DNA of 64,000 nucleotides from AAA164-E04 sp014239995 (GCA_029247315.1 JAQWLM010000027.1:1-64000), one strand, 5' to 3'; counted from the stretch's first letter, positions 32,540-41,337 are shown. Program-made: numbers and translations. Notes: generated by a model not told the origin, from the letters alone.

Positions 32540-35053
32540 TTAATGTTGAAACAGGAATTCTCGACTCGTCATCAAGGCCCAGAACAAGTCAGCGGCAGCG
32601 AGATGTTTTTCCTCAGGTGCTGTGGCTTTCAAAAGAGTTGAATGTGCCTTTATTTCATGGTGACTCGGCTGGCGGGAAAGACACCAGAGATAGGCTTGTG
32701 TGATGAAATCCTCATCCGAAGCTGCATGTCTGAGGAGTTTTTGAACCCGGCTTTGGCTTTGATGAAGTTTGTCGTTGATAGCTCCTCCGTTGGAAAGATG
32801 GAGTACTTGAACCATGCTGGGTTGATTCGATCGCTCGCATGCACATGTAATGGCCCGCTCGTTGCGGCCGAAGGTTTTCAGAAAATACGAAGCCACCGCG
32901 GAATCGAACAATTCAATCGCCCGGGTTCCTTTGGGGTAAAAATCTGTTTTCTCCAGGCTTCCATCTGTCAGGCTGGTTTGTTCGTAATCATCCGCTACAT
33001 CGGTCACCGAGGCAATGGCGTCCTGCAACACCTCTGCCATCAAGCGCCTTGGGTAGTATCTTGTATAGTACCGTGATTCCGTTTTATTTTGTGGCAAGAT
33101 GCGGCTTGATCGTTGATATGTTTCACTTTGAAGGATGACTTGCATCAGCGATTTCAAGTCATGTTCCTTTTGGATCAAGTAGTCGGAGAGGGCCGATAGC
33201 AAGGCTTCGCTGGAGGCTGGATTACTCACTCGAAGATCGTCAACGGGCTCGATCAACCCGGTCCCCAGCAGGGCTGCCCAGATGCGATTAACCACGGAGC
33301 GAGTAAAATACGGGTTATCAGGGGAAGTGATCCAATCAGCCAAATGAGTGCGTCGATCCGACGGATCATCCATGCGCAGCGGGTCTGCGTCCAGTGGGGC
33401 CGGTGCCTGTGGTTTGCCTGAGCGGGGTTGGATGAGTTCGCCGCTTTTGGCTGCATAGAGGGTACGGCGGCCATCCCCACTTCGGGCATCACCTCCCCAG
33501 CCCTTGGCTCGAACACGTGCAAAAAGGTTGGCAAAGGAATAGTATTGATTGTTGGTCCACTTTTCGAGCGGATGATTATGGCATTTGGCACAATTAATCG
33601 AAAGCCCAAGAAAAGCTTGGCTTACGTTTTCGGCCATGGTCTCGGGGGCCTGGTGCAGGGCATAAAAATTTGAGGCTCCCTGCTCCAGACTGTCTCCCTG
33701 GACGGTGAGGACCTGGCGTACCCAATCATCCCAGGGTGTGTTGTGTCTTACATTTTCCCGAATCCAACTGTAGTAAGCCTTGATGGCTTTAGGACGCAAC
33801 AGGCGACTGTTGACAAGAAAGACATCTGACCATCGATAAGCCCAGTAATCCACAAAGGCCTCCGTTGCCAACAGACGATCAATGAGCTGATCACGCTTGT
33901 TAGGTGCTGTGGACGCCAGAAAATCAAGTGTTTCGTGTGGCTCAGGCAGGCGTCCAATGGTGTCCAAATATACCCTGCGGATGAATTCACTGTCACTCGA
34001 ACGTGGAGACGGTAGAAGGTGGAGTTTCCGTAGTTGTTCAAGGTTGATCTGATCAATAAAGTTGCGGACAGGCTGACGCGCGAGTTCAGGTGCAGAAATG
34101 TGCTGTGGGTAGGGTACTGTCACATGTGCAATGACTACCTGGCTGGAAAACCAGACGCTCACTGCACCTTCACCCGGGCCATGGACCTCCATCAGGCCTG
34201 TGCGGTCATTCACACGAGCAATCGTCTCATCTACTGAGCTGAATCTTGCCCATTGCGTGACATCCTCCACCCTTCCATCGCTGTATGTGGCACGGACAAG
34301 AAGACGTTGTTGATCGCCCTGGGTGAGGATGCTATGGGATGGCATGACTTCCAGATCGCTCAGTGTGGGTTCATCCGGTGGACTCGCAGGGGCTCCCTTT
34401 GCGATCCAATCAACCAGGATGCGATAGTCGCGGGATCCTGGGTTGAGACGCTTCCCCCCTTTGTGTCGAAGGGCCATCGTGGGTTTGGTGACGAGGAGGC
34501 TGCGTTCAGGGGCCACGGACTCAATTCTTCTGCCAAGCGCCTCTCGAGTGATGCTTTGATGATCCTGATCTGGATCATATCCGCGTAGGCTCAAGCGGAA
34601 ACCACCCTTTCCCGCCAAGGCTCCATGGCAGGCTCCTTGATTGCAGCCTGCTTTTGAAAAAACGGGAAGCACGTGTTGTTCAAAACTCCAGGGCTGTGAT
34701 CTCTCATGCCCGGAAACGGTGGCAAGTATGCTCACCTCTCCTTTGCTCGTAAGGGCTCGGATTACAGCTTTTCCATCGGCCCTTCCGTGGAGGATGCCAT
34801 GCTCATCAATGCGTGCCACTTCGGAATCCTCAGATATCCATTCCTGCACCAAGACCTCTCCTCGGGCGATGGTATCCTGCATTTGTACAACCATGAGGCG
34901 CTGTGATGCATTCGCACCTCGAAGCGCAATTTCCCTTGGTAGGATCTGCAAGCTTTCCTGTGCATGCGCCGTTCCATCACTCCATGCAAAAAGGGCTGCG
35001 ATCATCAAGAGCAACGCATGCACAGGTTTTGTTCGTGATTGGGTCATGCTCAT
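32540..35053 (-). CDS. DUF1549/DUF1553 protein with Ig-like and cytochrome-like domains
   Basis: A protein of 837 residues with a signal peptide (cleavage after AHA near 31). Order: Ig-like BIG2-type domain (about 35-115), cytochrome-like domain containing GCNQGACHG (136-144; spacing C-x4-C-H rather than C-x-x-C-H), a second BIG2-type domain (about 235-320), DUF1549 (about 325-545, with EFIRRVYLDTIGRLPEP), and DUF1553 (about 575-830, with RSVVNRIWAALLGTGLIEPV). Such proteins are numerous in Planctomycetes and Verrucomicrobia, always near DUF1501 genes; biochemical function is unknown. The start overlaps the stop of the DUF1501 gene by four bases, so translation is coupled. Confidence 0.88.
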   Translation of the reverse strand: MSMTQSRTKPVHALLLMIAALFAWSDGTAHAQESLQILPREIALRGANASQRLMVVQMQDTIARGEVLVQEWISEDSEVARIDEHGILHGRADGKAVIRALTSKGEVSILATVSGHERSQPWSFEQHVLPVFSKAGCNQGACHGALAGKGGFRLSLRGYDPDQDHQSITREALGRRIESVAPERSLLVTKPTMALRHKGGKRLNPGSRDYRILVDWIAKGAPASPPDEPTLSDLEVMPSHSILTQGDQQRLLVRATYSDGRVEDVTQWARFSSVDETIARVNDRTGLMEVHGPGEGAVSVWFSSQVVIAHVTVPYPQHISAPELARQPVRNFIDQINLEQLRKLHLLPSPRSSDSEFIRRVYLDTIGRLPEPHETLDFLASTAPNKRDQLIDRLLATEAFVDYWAYRWSDVFLVNSRLLRPKAIKAYYSWIRENVRHNTPWDDWVRQVLTVQGDSLEQGASNFYALHQAPETMAENVSQAFLGLSINCAKCHNHPLEKWTNNQYYSFANLFARVRAKGWGGDARSGDGRRTLYAAKSGELIQPRSGKPQAPAPLDADPLRMDDPSDRRTHLADWITSPDNPYFTRSVVNRIWAALLGTGLIEPVDDLRVSNPASSEALLSALSDYLIQKEHDLKSLMQVILQSETYQRSSRILPQNKTESRYYTRYYPRRLMAEVLQDAIASVTDVADDYEQTSLTDGSLEKTDFYPKGTRAIELFDSAVASYFLKTFGRNERAITCACERSNQPSMVQVLHLSNGGAINDKLHQSQSRVQKLLRHAASDEDFITQAYLWCLSRQPSHHEIKAHSTLLKATAPEEKHLAAADLFWALMTSREFLFQH

Positions 35054-36435
35054 GCAAATAGTTCCTTGATGGGTTGTCCGCCAATGTCCACCAGAGGGAA
35101 GGGGCGGCCTGATGGTCCAGGTAGGTGTCCCTCGTGGTCAATGCCCAGGGAGTGGAAAATCGTGGCGACGACATCGGCAGGCTCCACAGGGCGCTCCGCA
35201 GGAAAACCGCCGATAGGGTCGCTTGCACCCACGACGCGCCCCCCATGGGTGCCTCCGCCCGCGAAGGAAACGGTAAAACACTGAGGCCAATGATCACGTC
35301 CACCCGCAGGATTGACCTTGGGGGTTCTGCCAAACTCACTCAGACAGGTGACCAAGGTGCTGTCGAGCATGCCACGCTGGTGAAGATCCTCGATGAGTGC
35401 AGAATAGGCCTGGTCATACATTGGCGCCACGATATTTTTCATGCCTTCGATGGACGTGAAGGGCTTTGATCCGTGAATGTCCCAGGTAATTTCATCGAAG
35501 ACCGTCAGGAAGGTGTTGATAGTAATGAATCTTACGCCGTTTTCAATCAGACGCCTTGCCAATAAGCAACACTGACCAAATCGATTCATGCCGTAGCGTT
35601 CTCTGACTTTGACGGGTTCCTCTGACAGGTTAAAGGCGGAGCGGGCTTTTTCGCTGCTCATCATGCGAAAGGCAGCTTGAAAATGATCGTCCATCAACCG
35701 GGCATCCTCGCTGGATTCAAAAGTTTCAAATGCCTGTTCCACAATATCTCTCATCTTGCGTCGGCGCTGCAGTCTCGTGCCGCTGATTTGATCGGGAGGC
35801 AGGAGATCAGGTACTTTAAAATCTTTTTTTGAAGGGTCGGTCATGAGGGCAAAGGGGTCATGGGCTTTGCCTAAAAACCCCCCGGCTTGCCCATTTGGAA
35901 GATTACCGCCCCCGCGGCCCATGGGTTCCGGTAAGACGACAAAAGGGGGTAAATCCGTTTTCCGGCCGCGTAGATGGCTGACGACCGCCCCGGCATGAGG
36001 GGTCTGAATGCCCCCCGTAAAGCGTCGACCTGTCTGGAGGATCTGCCATCCGGCGTCGTGCACCGCAGCTCCACTGTGATGCACGGATCGAACCAGTGAG
36101 AATTTGTCCGCAATCGCTGCATGGCGCGGTAATATTTCGGAAATATCAATGTCCTGAGACTTGGTCCGTATGGGTTTAAATGGGCCCCTTACCTCGCGCG
36201 CCGCATCCGGTTTCATATCCCATAAATCCACATGACTGGGGCCTCCAAGGTTAAAGATCATGATGCAGGAATGATCTTCACGGGACTTTGATACGGCGTT
36301 TGCTTCCCTCGCCGCGCAGTATTGGGGAAGCGACAAGCCGATGGCACCCAACGCGCCAATTTGAAGGAACTCGCGCCGCTTGAGGTGACTTCCGCCACAA
36401 AGAGAGGCATTTTGATCGGCAAGGAAATCGAGCAT
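35050..36435 (-). CDS. DUF1501 family protein with Tat-like signal
   Basis: A protein of 461 residues. N-terminal Tat-like signal HLKRREFLQIGALGAIGLSL. The body is a DUF1501/sulfatase-like alkaline-phosphatase-superfamily fold: IMIFNLGGPSHVDLWDMKP, HHSGAAVHDAGWQI, CLSEFGRTPKVNPAGGRDHW, AGGGTHGGRVVGASD and a C-terminal DVVATIFHSLGID. Metal-binding residues appear to be kept, so a phosphatase- or sulfatase-like hydrolase is possible, but no activity is established for the family. First gene of the three-gene cassette. A promoter lies immediately before its ATG. Confidence 0.9.
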   Translation of the reverse strand: MLDFLADQNASLCGGSHLKRREFLQIGALGAIGLSLPQYCAAREANAVSKSREDHSCIMIFNLGGPSHVDLWDMKPDAAREVRGPFKPIRTKSQDIDISEILPRHAAIADKFSLVRSVHHSGAAVHDAGWQILQTGRRFTGGIQTPHAGAVVSHLRGRKTDLPPFVVLPEPMGRGGGNLPNGQAGGFLGKAHDPFALMTDPSKKDFKVPDLLPPDQISGTRLQRRRKMRDIVEQAFETFESSEDARLMDDHFQAAFRMMSSEKARSAFNLSEEPVKVRERYGMNRFGQCCLLARRLIENGVRFITINTFLTVFDEITWDIHGSKPFTSIEGMKNIVAPMYDQAYSALIEDLHQRGMLDSTLVTCLSEFGRTPKVNPAGGRDHWPQCFTVSFAGGGTHGGRVVGASDPIGGFPAERPVEPADVVATIFHSLGIDHEGHLPGPSGRPFPLVDIGGQPIKELFA

Positions 36436-36441
36436 TTAATG

Positions 36442-36470
36442 ACTTTAAACCCTGTGTATTGGATTGACAA
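36442..36470 (-). promoter_or_regulatory. Promoter of the DUF1501 cassette, possibly leaderless
   Basis: Minus-strand TTGTCA (36470-36465) and TAAAGT (36447-36442) with a 17-base spacer. Only six bases separate the -10 box from the ATG at 36435, so the predicted start of transcription falls on or next to the start codon. No Shine-Dalgarno is present. Confidence 0.5.
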
Positions 36471-36540
36471 TCTCCAAGTGTGTGTCACTCGAAGGCTTAA
36501 CTCCTGGCTCCTTGCTTTATCGCCAAGGGTGCTTCGATGT

Positions 36541-36568
36541 TTGATTTTTCATGGTGGCAAGGTATAGT
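36541..36568 (+). promoter_or_regulatory. Promoter of the secreted Gfo/Idh/MocA gene
   Basis: TTGATT (36541-36546) and TATAGT (36563-36568) are spaced by 16 bases; the -10 box matches five of six positions. Ten bases lie between it and the ATG at 36579, giving at most a few bases of leader. Confidence 0.45.
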
Positions 36569-36578
36569 CGTGAGATTC

Positions 36579-37586
36579 ATGCAACGCTTCATGTTATTTC
36601 TGTCCGTCTGTCTGCTGCACGGTGTTCCTCTGGAAGTCATCACCGCTGAGCCGATGAGAATTGGGATCATAGGCCTCGACACCTCCCACGTCGTTGCATT
36701 CACGCGCATCCTGAATGATCGCAGTTCCAAGGATCATGTTCCTGGAGGTCGTGTGGTTGCGGCCTTCAAGGGTGGCAGCGATGATGTGGTTTCAAGTTAC
36801 ACGCGTGTTGACACATTCACCAAACAGCTCAAGGACGATTATGGAGTTGAAATCGTGGACTCTATCGAGACCCTTTGCCTCAAGGTGGACGCGATTTTGC
36901 TTGAGTCGGTCGATGGGCGGCCACATCTGGATCAGGCAAAACCCGTGATCGCCGCAGGTAAACCACTCTTCATCGACAAGCCAATGGCAGCTTCTTTGCA
37001 GGATGTGATCGAGATTTTTCGATTGGCCCACGAGGCCGGCGTTCCTTGTTTTTCGTCTTCATCGTTGAGGTATTACCCCAGCCTGCTTGCCCTTCAAAAG
37101 ATGCCTATCGGTGAATTAAAAGGAGCTATTTCCTACGGGCCTTGCACCTTGGAACCCCACCACCCTGACCTGTTCTGGTATGGGGTTCATCCCTCTGAAG
37201 CCCTCTTTGCAGTCATGGGTACGGGATGTCAAACTGTTTCCAGGGTTCACAGCTCCTCTACGGATATTGTTTCTGGGGTCTGGAACAATGGCAATACAGG
37301 CGTCCTCTACGGCTTGCGAACGGGGCACGCCCGTTACAAGGTTACTCTTTTTGGCAGCGAGGGCATTGCTGAGCAGCAGGGTGGTGGCAACTACGTTCCG
37401 CTTGTTCGTGAAATTATTCAATTTTTTCAAACCGGTCACCCACCTGTTTCGGTACGTGAAACTGTCGAACTTTTTGCCTTCATGCAAGCTGCCGACATCA
37501 GCAAGGCACAGCAAGGACGGAGTGTTGATATCCCGACTCTCATCAAGGCCCACGGCGGGGCGTGGCTTCTCAGCCCCTCTCCTTGA
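36579..37586 (+). CDS. Gfo/Idh/MocA-like oxidoreductase with N-terminal signal peptide
   Basis: A protein of 335 residues from ATG 36579, which gives a signal-like N-terminus (MQRFMLFLSVCLLHGVPLEV). The Rossmann fold follows (RIGIIGLDTSHVVAFTRIL). The family EKP motif appears as DKP (LFIDKPMAASLQD). The C-terminal domain is shorter than in typical family members. Export by the Sec route would be unusual for an NAD(P) enzyme, so it may act as a binding or structural protein, or carry its cofactor tightly; alternatively the N-terminus is an anchor. It lies 63 nt upstream of the HtrA-like protease gene in the same direction. Confidence 0.75.
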   Translation: MQRFMLFLSVCLLHGVPLEVITAEPMRIGIIGLDTSHVVAFTRILNDRSSKDHVPGGRVVAAFKGGSDDVVSSYTRVDTFTKQLKDDYGVEIVDSIETLCLKVDAILLESVDGRPHLDQAKPVIAAGKPLFIDKPMAASLQDVIEIFRLAHEAGVPCFSSSSLRYYPSLLALQKMPIGELKGAISYGPCTLEPHHPDLFWYGVHPSEALFAVMGTGCQTVSRVHSSSTDIVSGVWNNGNTGVLYGLRTGHARYKVTLFGSEGIAEQQGGGNYVPLVREIIQFFQTGHPPVSVRETVELFAFMQAADISKAQQGRSVDIPTLIKAHGGAWLLSPSP

Positions 37587-37649
37587 GAAGATGTCCAAAC
37601 CCATGGTTGAAACGGTTCTGATTTTTTTGCATGCCAGCCTCAATACATC

Positions 37650-38660
37650 ATGAAAAAAAACGATGACTTTTTGAAAGCCGGCAGGACTGGTTCCTGCCAT
37701 GGTCAATGGGTTCCTCTTGGCATGTCGCTGGTATTAGCACTCTTTTACACGCCATTCATCCTTCACGCTCAAGATACTCTGGCCGATTTTGAGGCTACTC
37801 AGAGGCGTGTACAGGCTGCCTTGAGCCAAGCCATGGCCTCGACCGTGGGCGTTGGTCAAGGGGGAAGCGGAGTGATTGTTTCAGCTGATGGACTTGTCTT
37901 GACGGCAGCCCATGTCAGTGGCAGGCCCAACCGCAGGATCACCTGCAGAATGCCTGACGGACAGCGTGTACAGGCCGAGACTTTGGGACGTTTTGACTAT
38001 GCCGATGCTGGAATGATTCAGCTTCAGGGTGAAGGACCTTGGCCTCACAGTCCCCTCATGGAATCCATGCCTGCAGCCGTTGGGGATTGGTGTTTTGCAC
38101 TGGGACATCCTGGGGGGTTTGATGAAGACCGAGGGGCTGTTCTGCGTGTTGGTAAGGTCATTTCCGTGCGCAGTGATTTCATCCGCACCGGTTGCGAATT
38201 GCTTCGAGGTGATTCTGGAGGTCCTCTGTTCAACCTCCAAGGTGAGGTGATTGGTATTCATAGTCGCATAGGTGAACCCTTGGACGACAACTACCATGCA
38301 CCGCTCAATGCCTTTCTCAAGATGTGGGATGAGTTGCTGGCAGGCGTATCCCTTCCTAACGTGGTTTCAGGACGCGACCGAGGATCTCTCGGCGTTGGGG
38401 TTGAATCGCATGCCCAGGGTGTGATGGTCAAGGAGGTGCGTGAGAACAGCGCAGCCGCAGCTGCCGGGTTTCGTGTCAGCGACATTATTCAAGCCATTGA
38501 TGGTTTTGCCATTGAGGACCGTTTTGAATTGCGGTGGGCCATTGGGAAAATGCGTGTCGGTGACAGTGTTCAAATCAAGTTTTTGCGCGATGGAAAACAG
38601 GAAACCCATACGGTCGAGCTGGGCAAATCGACGCGATGGCAACGACGGGGATCTTCATGA
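37650..38660 (+). CDS. HtrA/DegP-like serine protease with C-terminal PDZ domain
   Basis: A protein of 336 residues. Signal peptide (about 22-40, PLGMSLVLALFYTPFILHA). Chymotrypsin-fold protease about 45-230 with an intact triad: His88 in LVLTAAHVSG, Asp119 in DYADAGMIQL, Ser189 in LLRGDSGGPLFNLQGEVIGI. One PDZ domain at about 245-325 (GVMVKEVRENSAAAAAGFRV, DIIQAIDGF). It should be an active periplasmic or extracellular quality-control or processing protease. Its last codons overlap the start of the next gene (ATGA), which encodes a catalytically dead relative. Confidence 0.92.
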   Translation: MKKNDDFLKAGRTGSCHGQWVPLGMSLVLALFYTPFILHAQDTLADFEATQRRVQAALSQAMASTVGVGQGGSGVIVSADGLVLTAAHVSGRPNRRITCRMPDGQRVQAETLGRFDYADAGMIQLQGEGPWPHSPLMESMPAAVGDWCFALGHPGGFDEDRGAVLRVGKVISVRSDFIRTGCELLRGDSGGPLFNLQGEVIGIHSRIGEPLDDNYHAPLNAFLKMWDELLAGVSLPNVVSGRDRGSLGVGVESHAQGVMVKEVRENSAAAAAGFRVSDIIQAIDGFAIEDRFELRWAIGKMRVGDSVQIKFLRDGKQETHTVELGKSTRWQRRGSS

Positions 38661-40030
38661 TCATTAAAAATTTCAGCACACTTTTTCTTTCCAGTTCCAT
38701 GAGGATTTCATGCCTTGTGACACTGTCCCTGATCCTTGCATGGTCAGGTAATGCCGCTGAGCCCAGCGTGTTAAGCCGTGGCGAACGTTTGAACGGATGG
38801 AAGACGCGACCCCTGCTTGAACAGCATTGTCAGGAGATGTTCCTTTCCGTGGTTGAGATTCTTGACCAAGGTCATCAGGTTGCCCTTGGAACCATCCTAT
38901 CGGAGGATGGATTGATCGCTACCAAGGCCAGTGAATTTGGCGAATCGCTTGAGGTGAGGCTTCTGGATAACAGCGTTTATACTCCGGAAATGGTGAGCAT
39001 TGATGTGGAAAATGACTTTGCGCTTCTCAAAATTAAGGCCCGTGGTCTTCGTCCCGTCATATGGTCCGATGAAACACACGCATCCATGGGTAGCTGGGTA
39101 GTATCCCCTCATGAAGATGAGTCCCAGGTACGTTTGGGTGTGGTGAGTGCTGCTGCCAGAGAGGTGACCAAGGCCCCGGGGGCGCTGGGGGTAACGTTGT
39201 CCAACGGGGCTGCTTTCTTTGCGGAGGATGAGGTGCTTGACATGACAGTTCTAGTCAAGCGATTGAAACAACCAGAAAGAAGCATCGATCGCTGGATGCG
39301 ATCCCAGCTTTCCGAGGATTCAAAAACTTTGCTGAACCAAAGCGTGGGAGATTCGGCCGAACACTCCGTTATTTTCATGCCACTGCTAGGGGAAATGAAT
39401 GCCCTGCTTGCAGGTCCCTTGATTTACGAGGAAAATCGCTTTGAGGGCCTTGTGCTGAGTGAGGAAACAGATGATCAGTTTTCGAGAAATTTTCGTGAAA
39501 GAAACGTGATGTTGTTAAATCGTCTCCTCATTGAGGATGTCTATCCGCAAGTTTTCATCCGTGGCAAGGCTGCATCGATGGCTAGAATACTTGAGGTAAG
39601 ATCAGGCAGTGCCGCTGCACTCTCTGGGCTGCGAAAAGATGACCTGATCCAATCCATTCAGGCCTTGCCTACGTATGAATCCAGTGATGTGATTGAGATT
39701 ATCCGCAAATACGGGCCGGGTGAAACAGTGAAACTTGTCATTCAACGCGGGATGAGCCAAGTGGTTAAAAAGGTGCAACTCGGTTACTTCGACACCACCT
39801 TTCCGGACCTGGACGCCAATATTGAGCTGAGTGGTGAAATATCACAGCGTCGTACTGGGTTTGACAGGATTATCCAGCATGATATTCCACTGCCACCCAA
39901 GGCCATGGGGGGACCATTGATGACGCTCGATGCCAAGTTCATCGGAATCAACATCGCCCGCTATGATCGTGTTGCAACCTTTGCCTTGCCTGCTTCCCTT
40001 GTGCAGTCCCTGGTGTCCAAGATGAAGTAG
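38657..40030 (+). CDS. Catalytically dead trypsin-like protein with PDZ domain inserted before the serine motif
   Basis: A protein of 457 residues with a signal peptide (RISCLVTLSLILAWSGNAAE, about 16-35). Residues 75-170 match the first half of an HtrA-like protease (TILSEDGLIATKASEF, NDFALLKI, RLGVVSAAAREV), but the histidine position is Ser92 in TKASEF; the Asp (120) is kept. A poorly matched stretch (about 175-295) and a PDZ domain (about 300-375, ILEVRSGSAAALSGLRKDD) come next. Only then, at 411-452, comes the C-terminal protease element PLPPKAMGGPLMTLDAKFIG, where the catalytic Ser is Met417. The PDZ is therefore inside the protease fold. Coupled by an ATGA overlap to the active protease: a regulator, adaptor or substrate receptor is the likely role. 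Confidence 0.8.
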   Translation: MIIKNFSTLFLSSSMRISCLVTLSLILAWSGNAAEPSVLSRGERLNGWKTRPLLEQHCQEMFLSVVEILDQGHQVALGTILSEDGLIATKASEFGESLEVRLLDNSVYTPEMVSIDVENDFALLKIKARGLRPVIWSDETHASMGSWVVSPHEDESQVRLGVVSAAAREVTKAPGALGVTLSNGAAFFAEDEVLDMTVLVKRLKQPERSIDRWMRSQLSEDSKTLLNQSVGDSAEHSVIFMPLLGEMNALLAGPLIYEENRFEGLVLSEETDDQFSRNFRERNVMLLNRLLIEDVYPQVFIRGKAASMARILEVRSGSAAALSGLRKDDLIQSIQALPTYESSDVIEIIRKYGPGETVKLVIQRGMSQVVKKVQLGYFDTTFPDLDANIELSGEISQRRTGFDRIIQHDIPLPPKAMGGPLMTLDAKFIGINIARYDRVATFALPASLVQSLVSKMK

Positions 40031-40067
40031 TTACCAGGTCCGGGGTATAATGGGTGTCCTGGAAGTG

Positions 40068-40490
40068 TCATCTAAGAAACGCACACCGAGGTCTTGCGCA
40101 CCGCTTTTTTTTCAAGTGGAGGCGCATGGGATAAAAAAAGCTTAAACCAGCAAAAAACCGAAACTGGGAATCCAGTTCTCCAGTAACAAGGGCTGTGACA
40201 TTGCCCATGGAAAGTGCGCGGCATTCATGGGACGTCTCATCCTCCGCATAAATGCCATGGGTAATCAATTGGGCCCGGTCAACCTGATAGGGCGTGGCGG
40301 TCCATTGTTCCCCTAAGTCACGATGTGACTTGGCCATCAGGCACACCGTCGTTGTCATGCCCAGAGATCCAAGGACGCCGCCCAGGGAATGGCCATCATG
40401 GTTTGCGGCCGAGAGCCAGTCAGTCAGGCAGCATATTGCCGGAAGCAGAGCCATTCCTGTGAACGAGAGAAGCATGCCCGGCAGTTTCAA
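40068..40490 (-). pseudogene. Frameshifted isoprenylcysteine carboxyl methyltransferase-like pseudogene
   Basis: The minus-strand frame from 40490 reads two hydrophobic helices and then SHRDLGEQWTATPY and LITHGIY, as in ICMT/PEMT-type membrane methyltransferases. After codon 81 (40250-40248) similarity stops in this frame but continues in the next one from 40249: MRRMRRPMNAAHFPWAMSQP, LLLENWIPSFGFLLV, then a stop at 40144-40142. This matches the family continuation R-RHPMYAAHWLW...QALLLQNWI. The next family element (LEKKAVRKT) is in yet another frame. The N-terminal first helix also seems missing, and only a TTG start is available. At least two frame breaks indicate a decaying gene; sequencing error is the alternative. 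Confidence 0.75.
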
Positions 40491-40512
40491 TATTCTGGTG
40501 GGCGAAGGTCAT

Positions 40513-41286
40513 TCATGCACGTGGGCCAAGGTTGGCACCTCCATCGCAGACAATCGTTTGGGCAGTGATCAGATCGGAACCAGTGATCAGCGAAACCACG
40601 GCTTCTGCAACATCGTCTGGCGAACAGACCTTGCCCAGCAGCGCCTTGGATACATGCCTTGCTTTTGTAATTTCATAGTGTTCTTTCAAGCCTTTTTGGG
40701 TCCAGTCGTCAGCAATGAAACCCGGGGCAACTGAATTGACCCTTACGCTGGGGGCCAGGATTCTTGCCAGCGATAAGGTCATGTTGATCAAGGCGGCTTT
40801 GGAGGCGCAGTAGGCGAGGGAACTGCCATTGCCAATGATGCCTGCAATGCTTGTGATGTTGATCACCTCACCGCCGTCTTGAGCGGACTCAAGCCAGCTC
40901 TGAGCGGCACGGGTGCAGTAGAATGGACCCATCACATTGGTTTGCAGGACACGGTTCCAGTGTTCTTCTGTTAATTGATCAAGATCGGCAAATGGGAGAA
41001 AATCTGTTGTGGCGGCGTTGTTCACCAGAATGTCCAGTTGTCCCCATTGCTGAACACACTCCCGGATCAGCCGTTGGCAGTCCTTTTCCGATGCCACATC
41101 GGCCTGGACCAATTGGCATGGCGTATCGTATGCCTTTATTTCCTTCAGAACGCCTTCAGCCTCTCCTTGCGATTGTCTGTAGTTCACCACAACCCTGCAT
41201 CCCTTGGATGCAAGCTGAAGCGCTACCGATCTCCCGACACCTCGGCTTGAGCCGGTGACGATTGCTACCTTACCATTGACTTCCAT
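40513..41286 (-). CDS. Short-chain dehydrogenase/reductase (FabG-like)
   Basis: A classical SDR of 257 residues. Cofactor motif AIVTGSSRGVGRSVALQLAS, NNAATTDF (NNAG-like), and catalytic Ser/Tyr/Lys in NITSIAG and AYCASKAALINM. The C-terminal VNSVAPGFIADDW and VCDGGANLG are standard. NADP preference is suggested by the arginine after the glycine-rich turn (SSRG). Substrate unknown. The ATG at 41286 is preceded by AAAGGGC. It diverges from the sulfatase gene at 41338 and lies just upstream of the methyltransferase pseudogene on the same strand. Confidence 0.88.
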   Translation of the reverse strand: MEVNGKVAIVTGSSRGVGRSVALQLASKGCRVVVNYRQSQGEAEGVLKEIKAYDTPCQLVQADVASEKDCQRLIRECVQQWGQLDILVNNAATTDFLPFADLDQLTEEHWNRVLQTNVMGPFYCTRAAQSWLESAQDGGEVINITSIAGIIGNGSSLAYCASKAALINMTLSLARILAPSVRVNSVAPGFIADDWTQKGLKEHYEITKARHVSKALLGKVCSPDDVAEAVVSLITGSDLITAQTIVCDGGANLGPRA

Positions 41287-41337
41287 GCCCTTTATTCTTG
41301 CTGGTCAGTGCGTGTTGACAATGATAATCATGGATGC

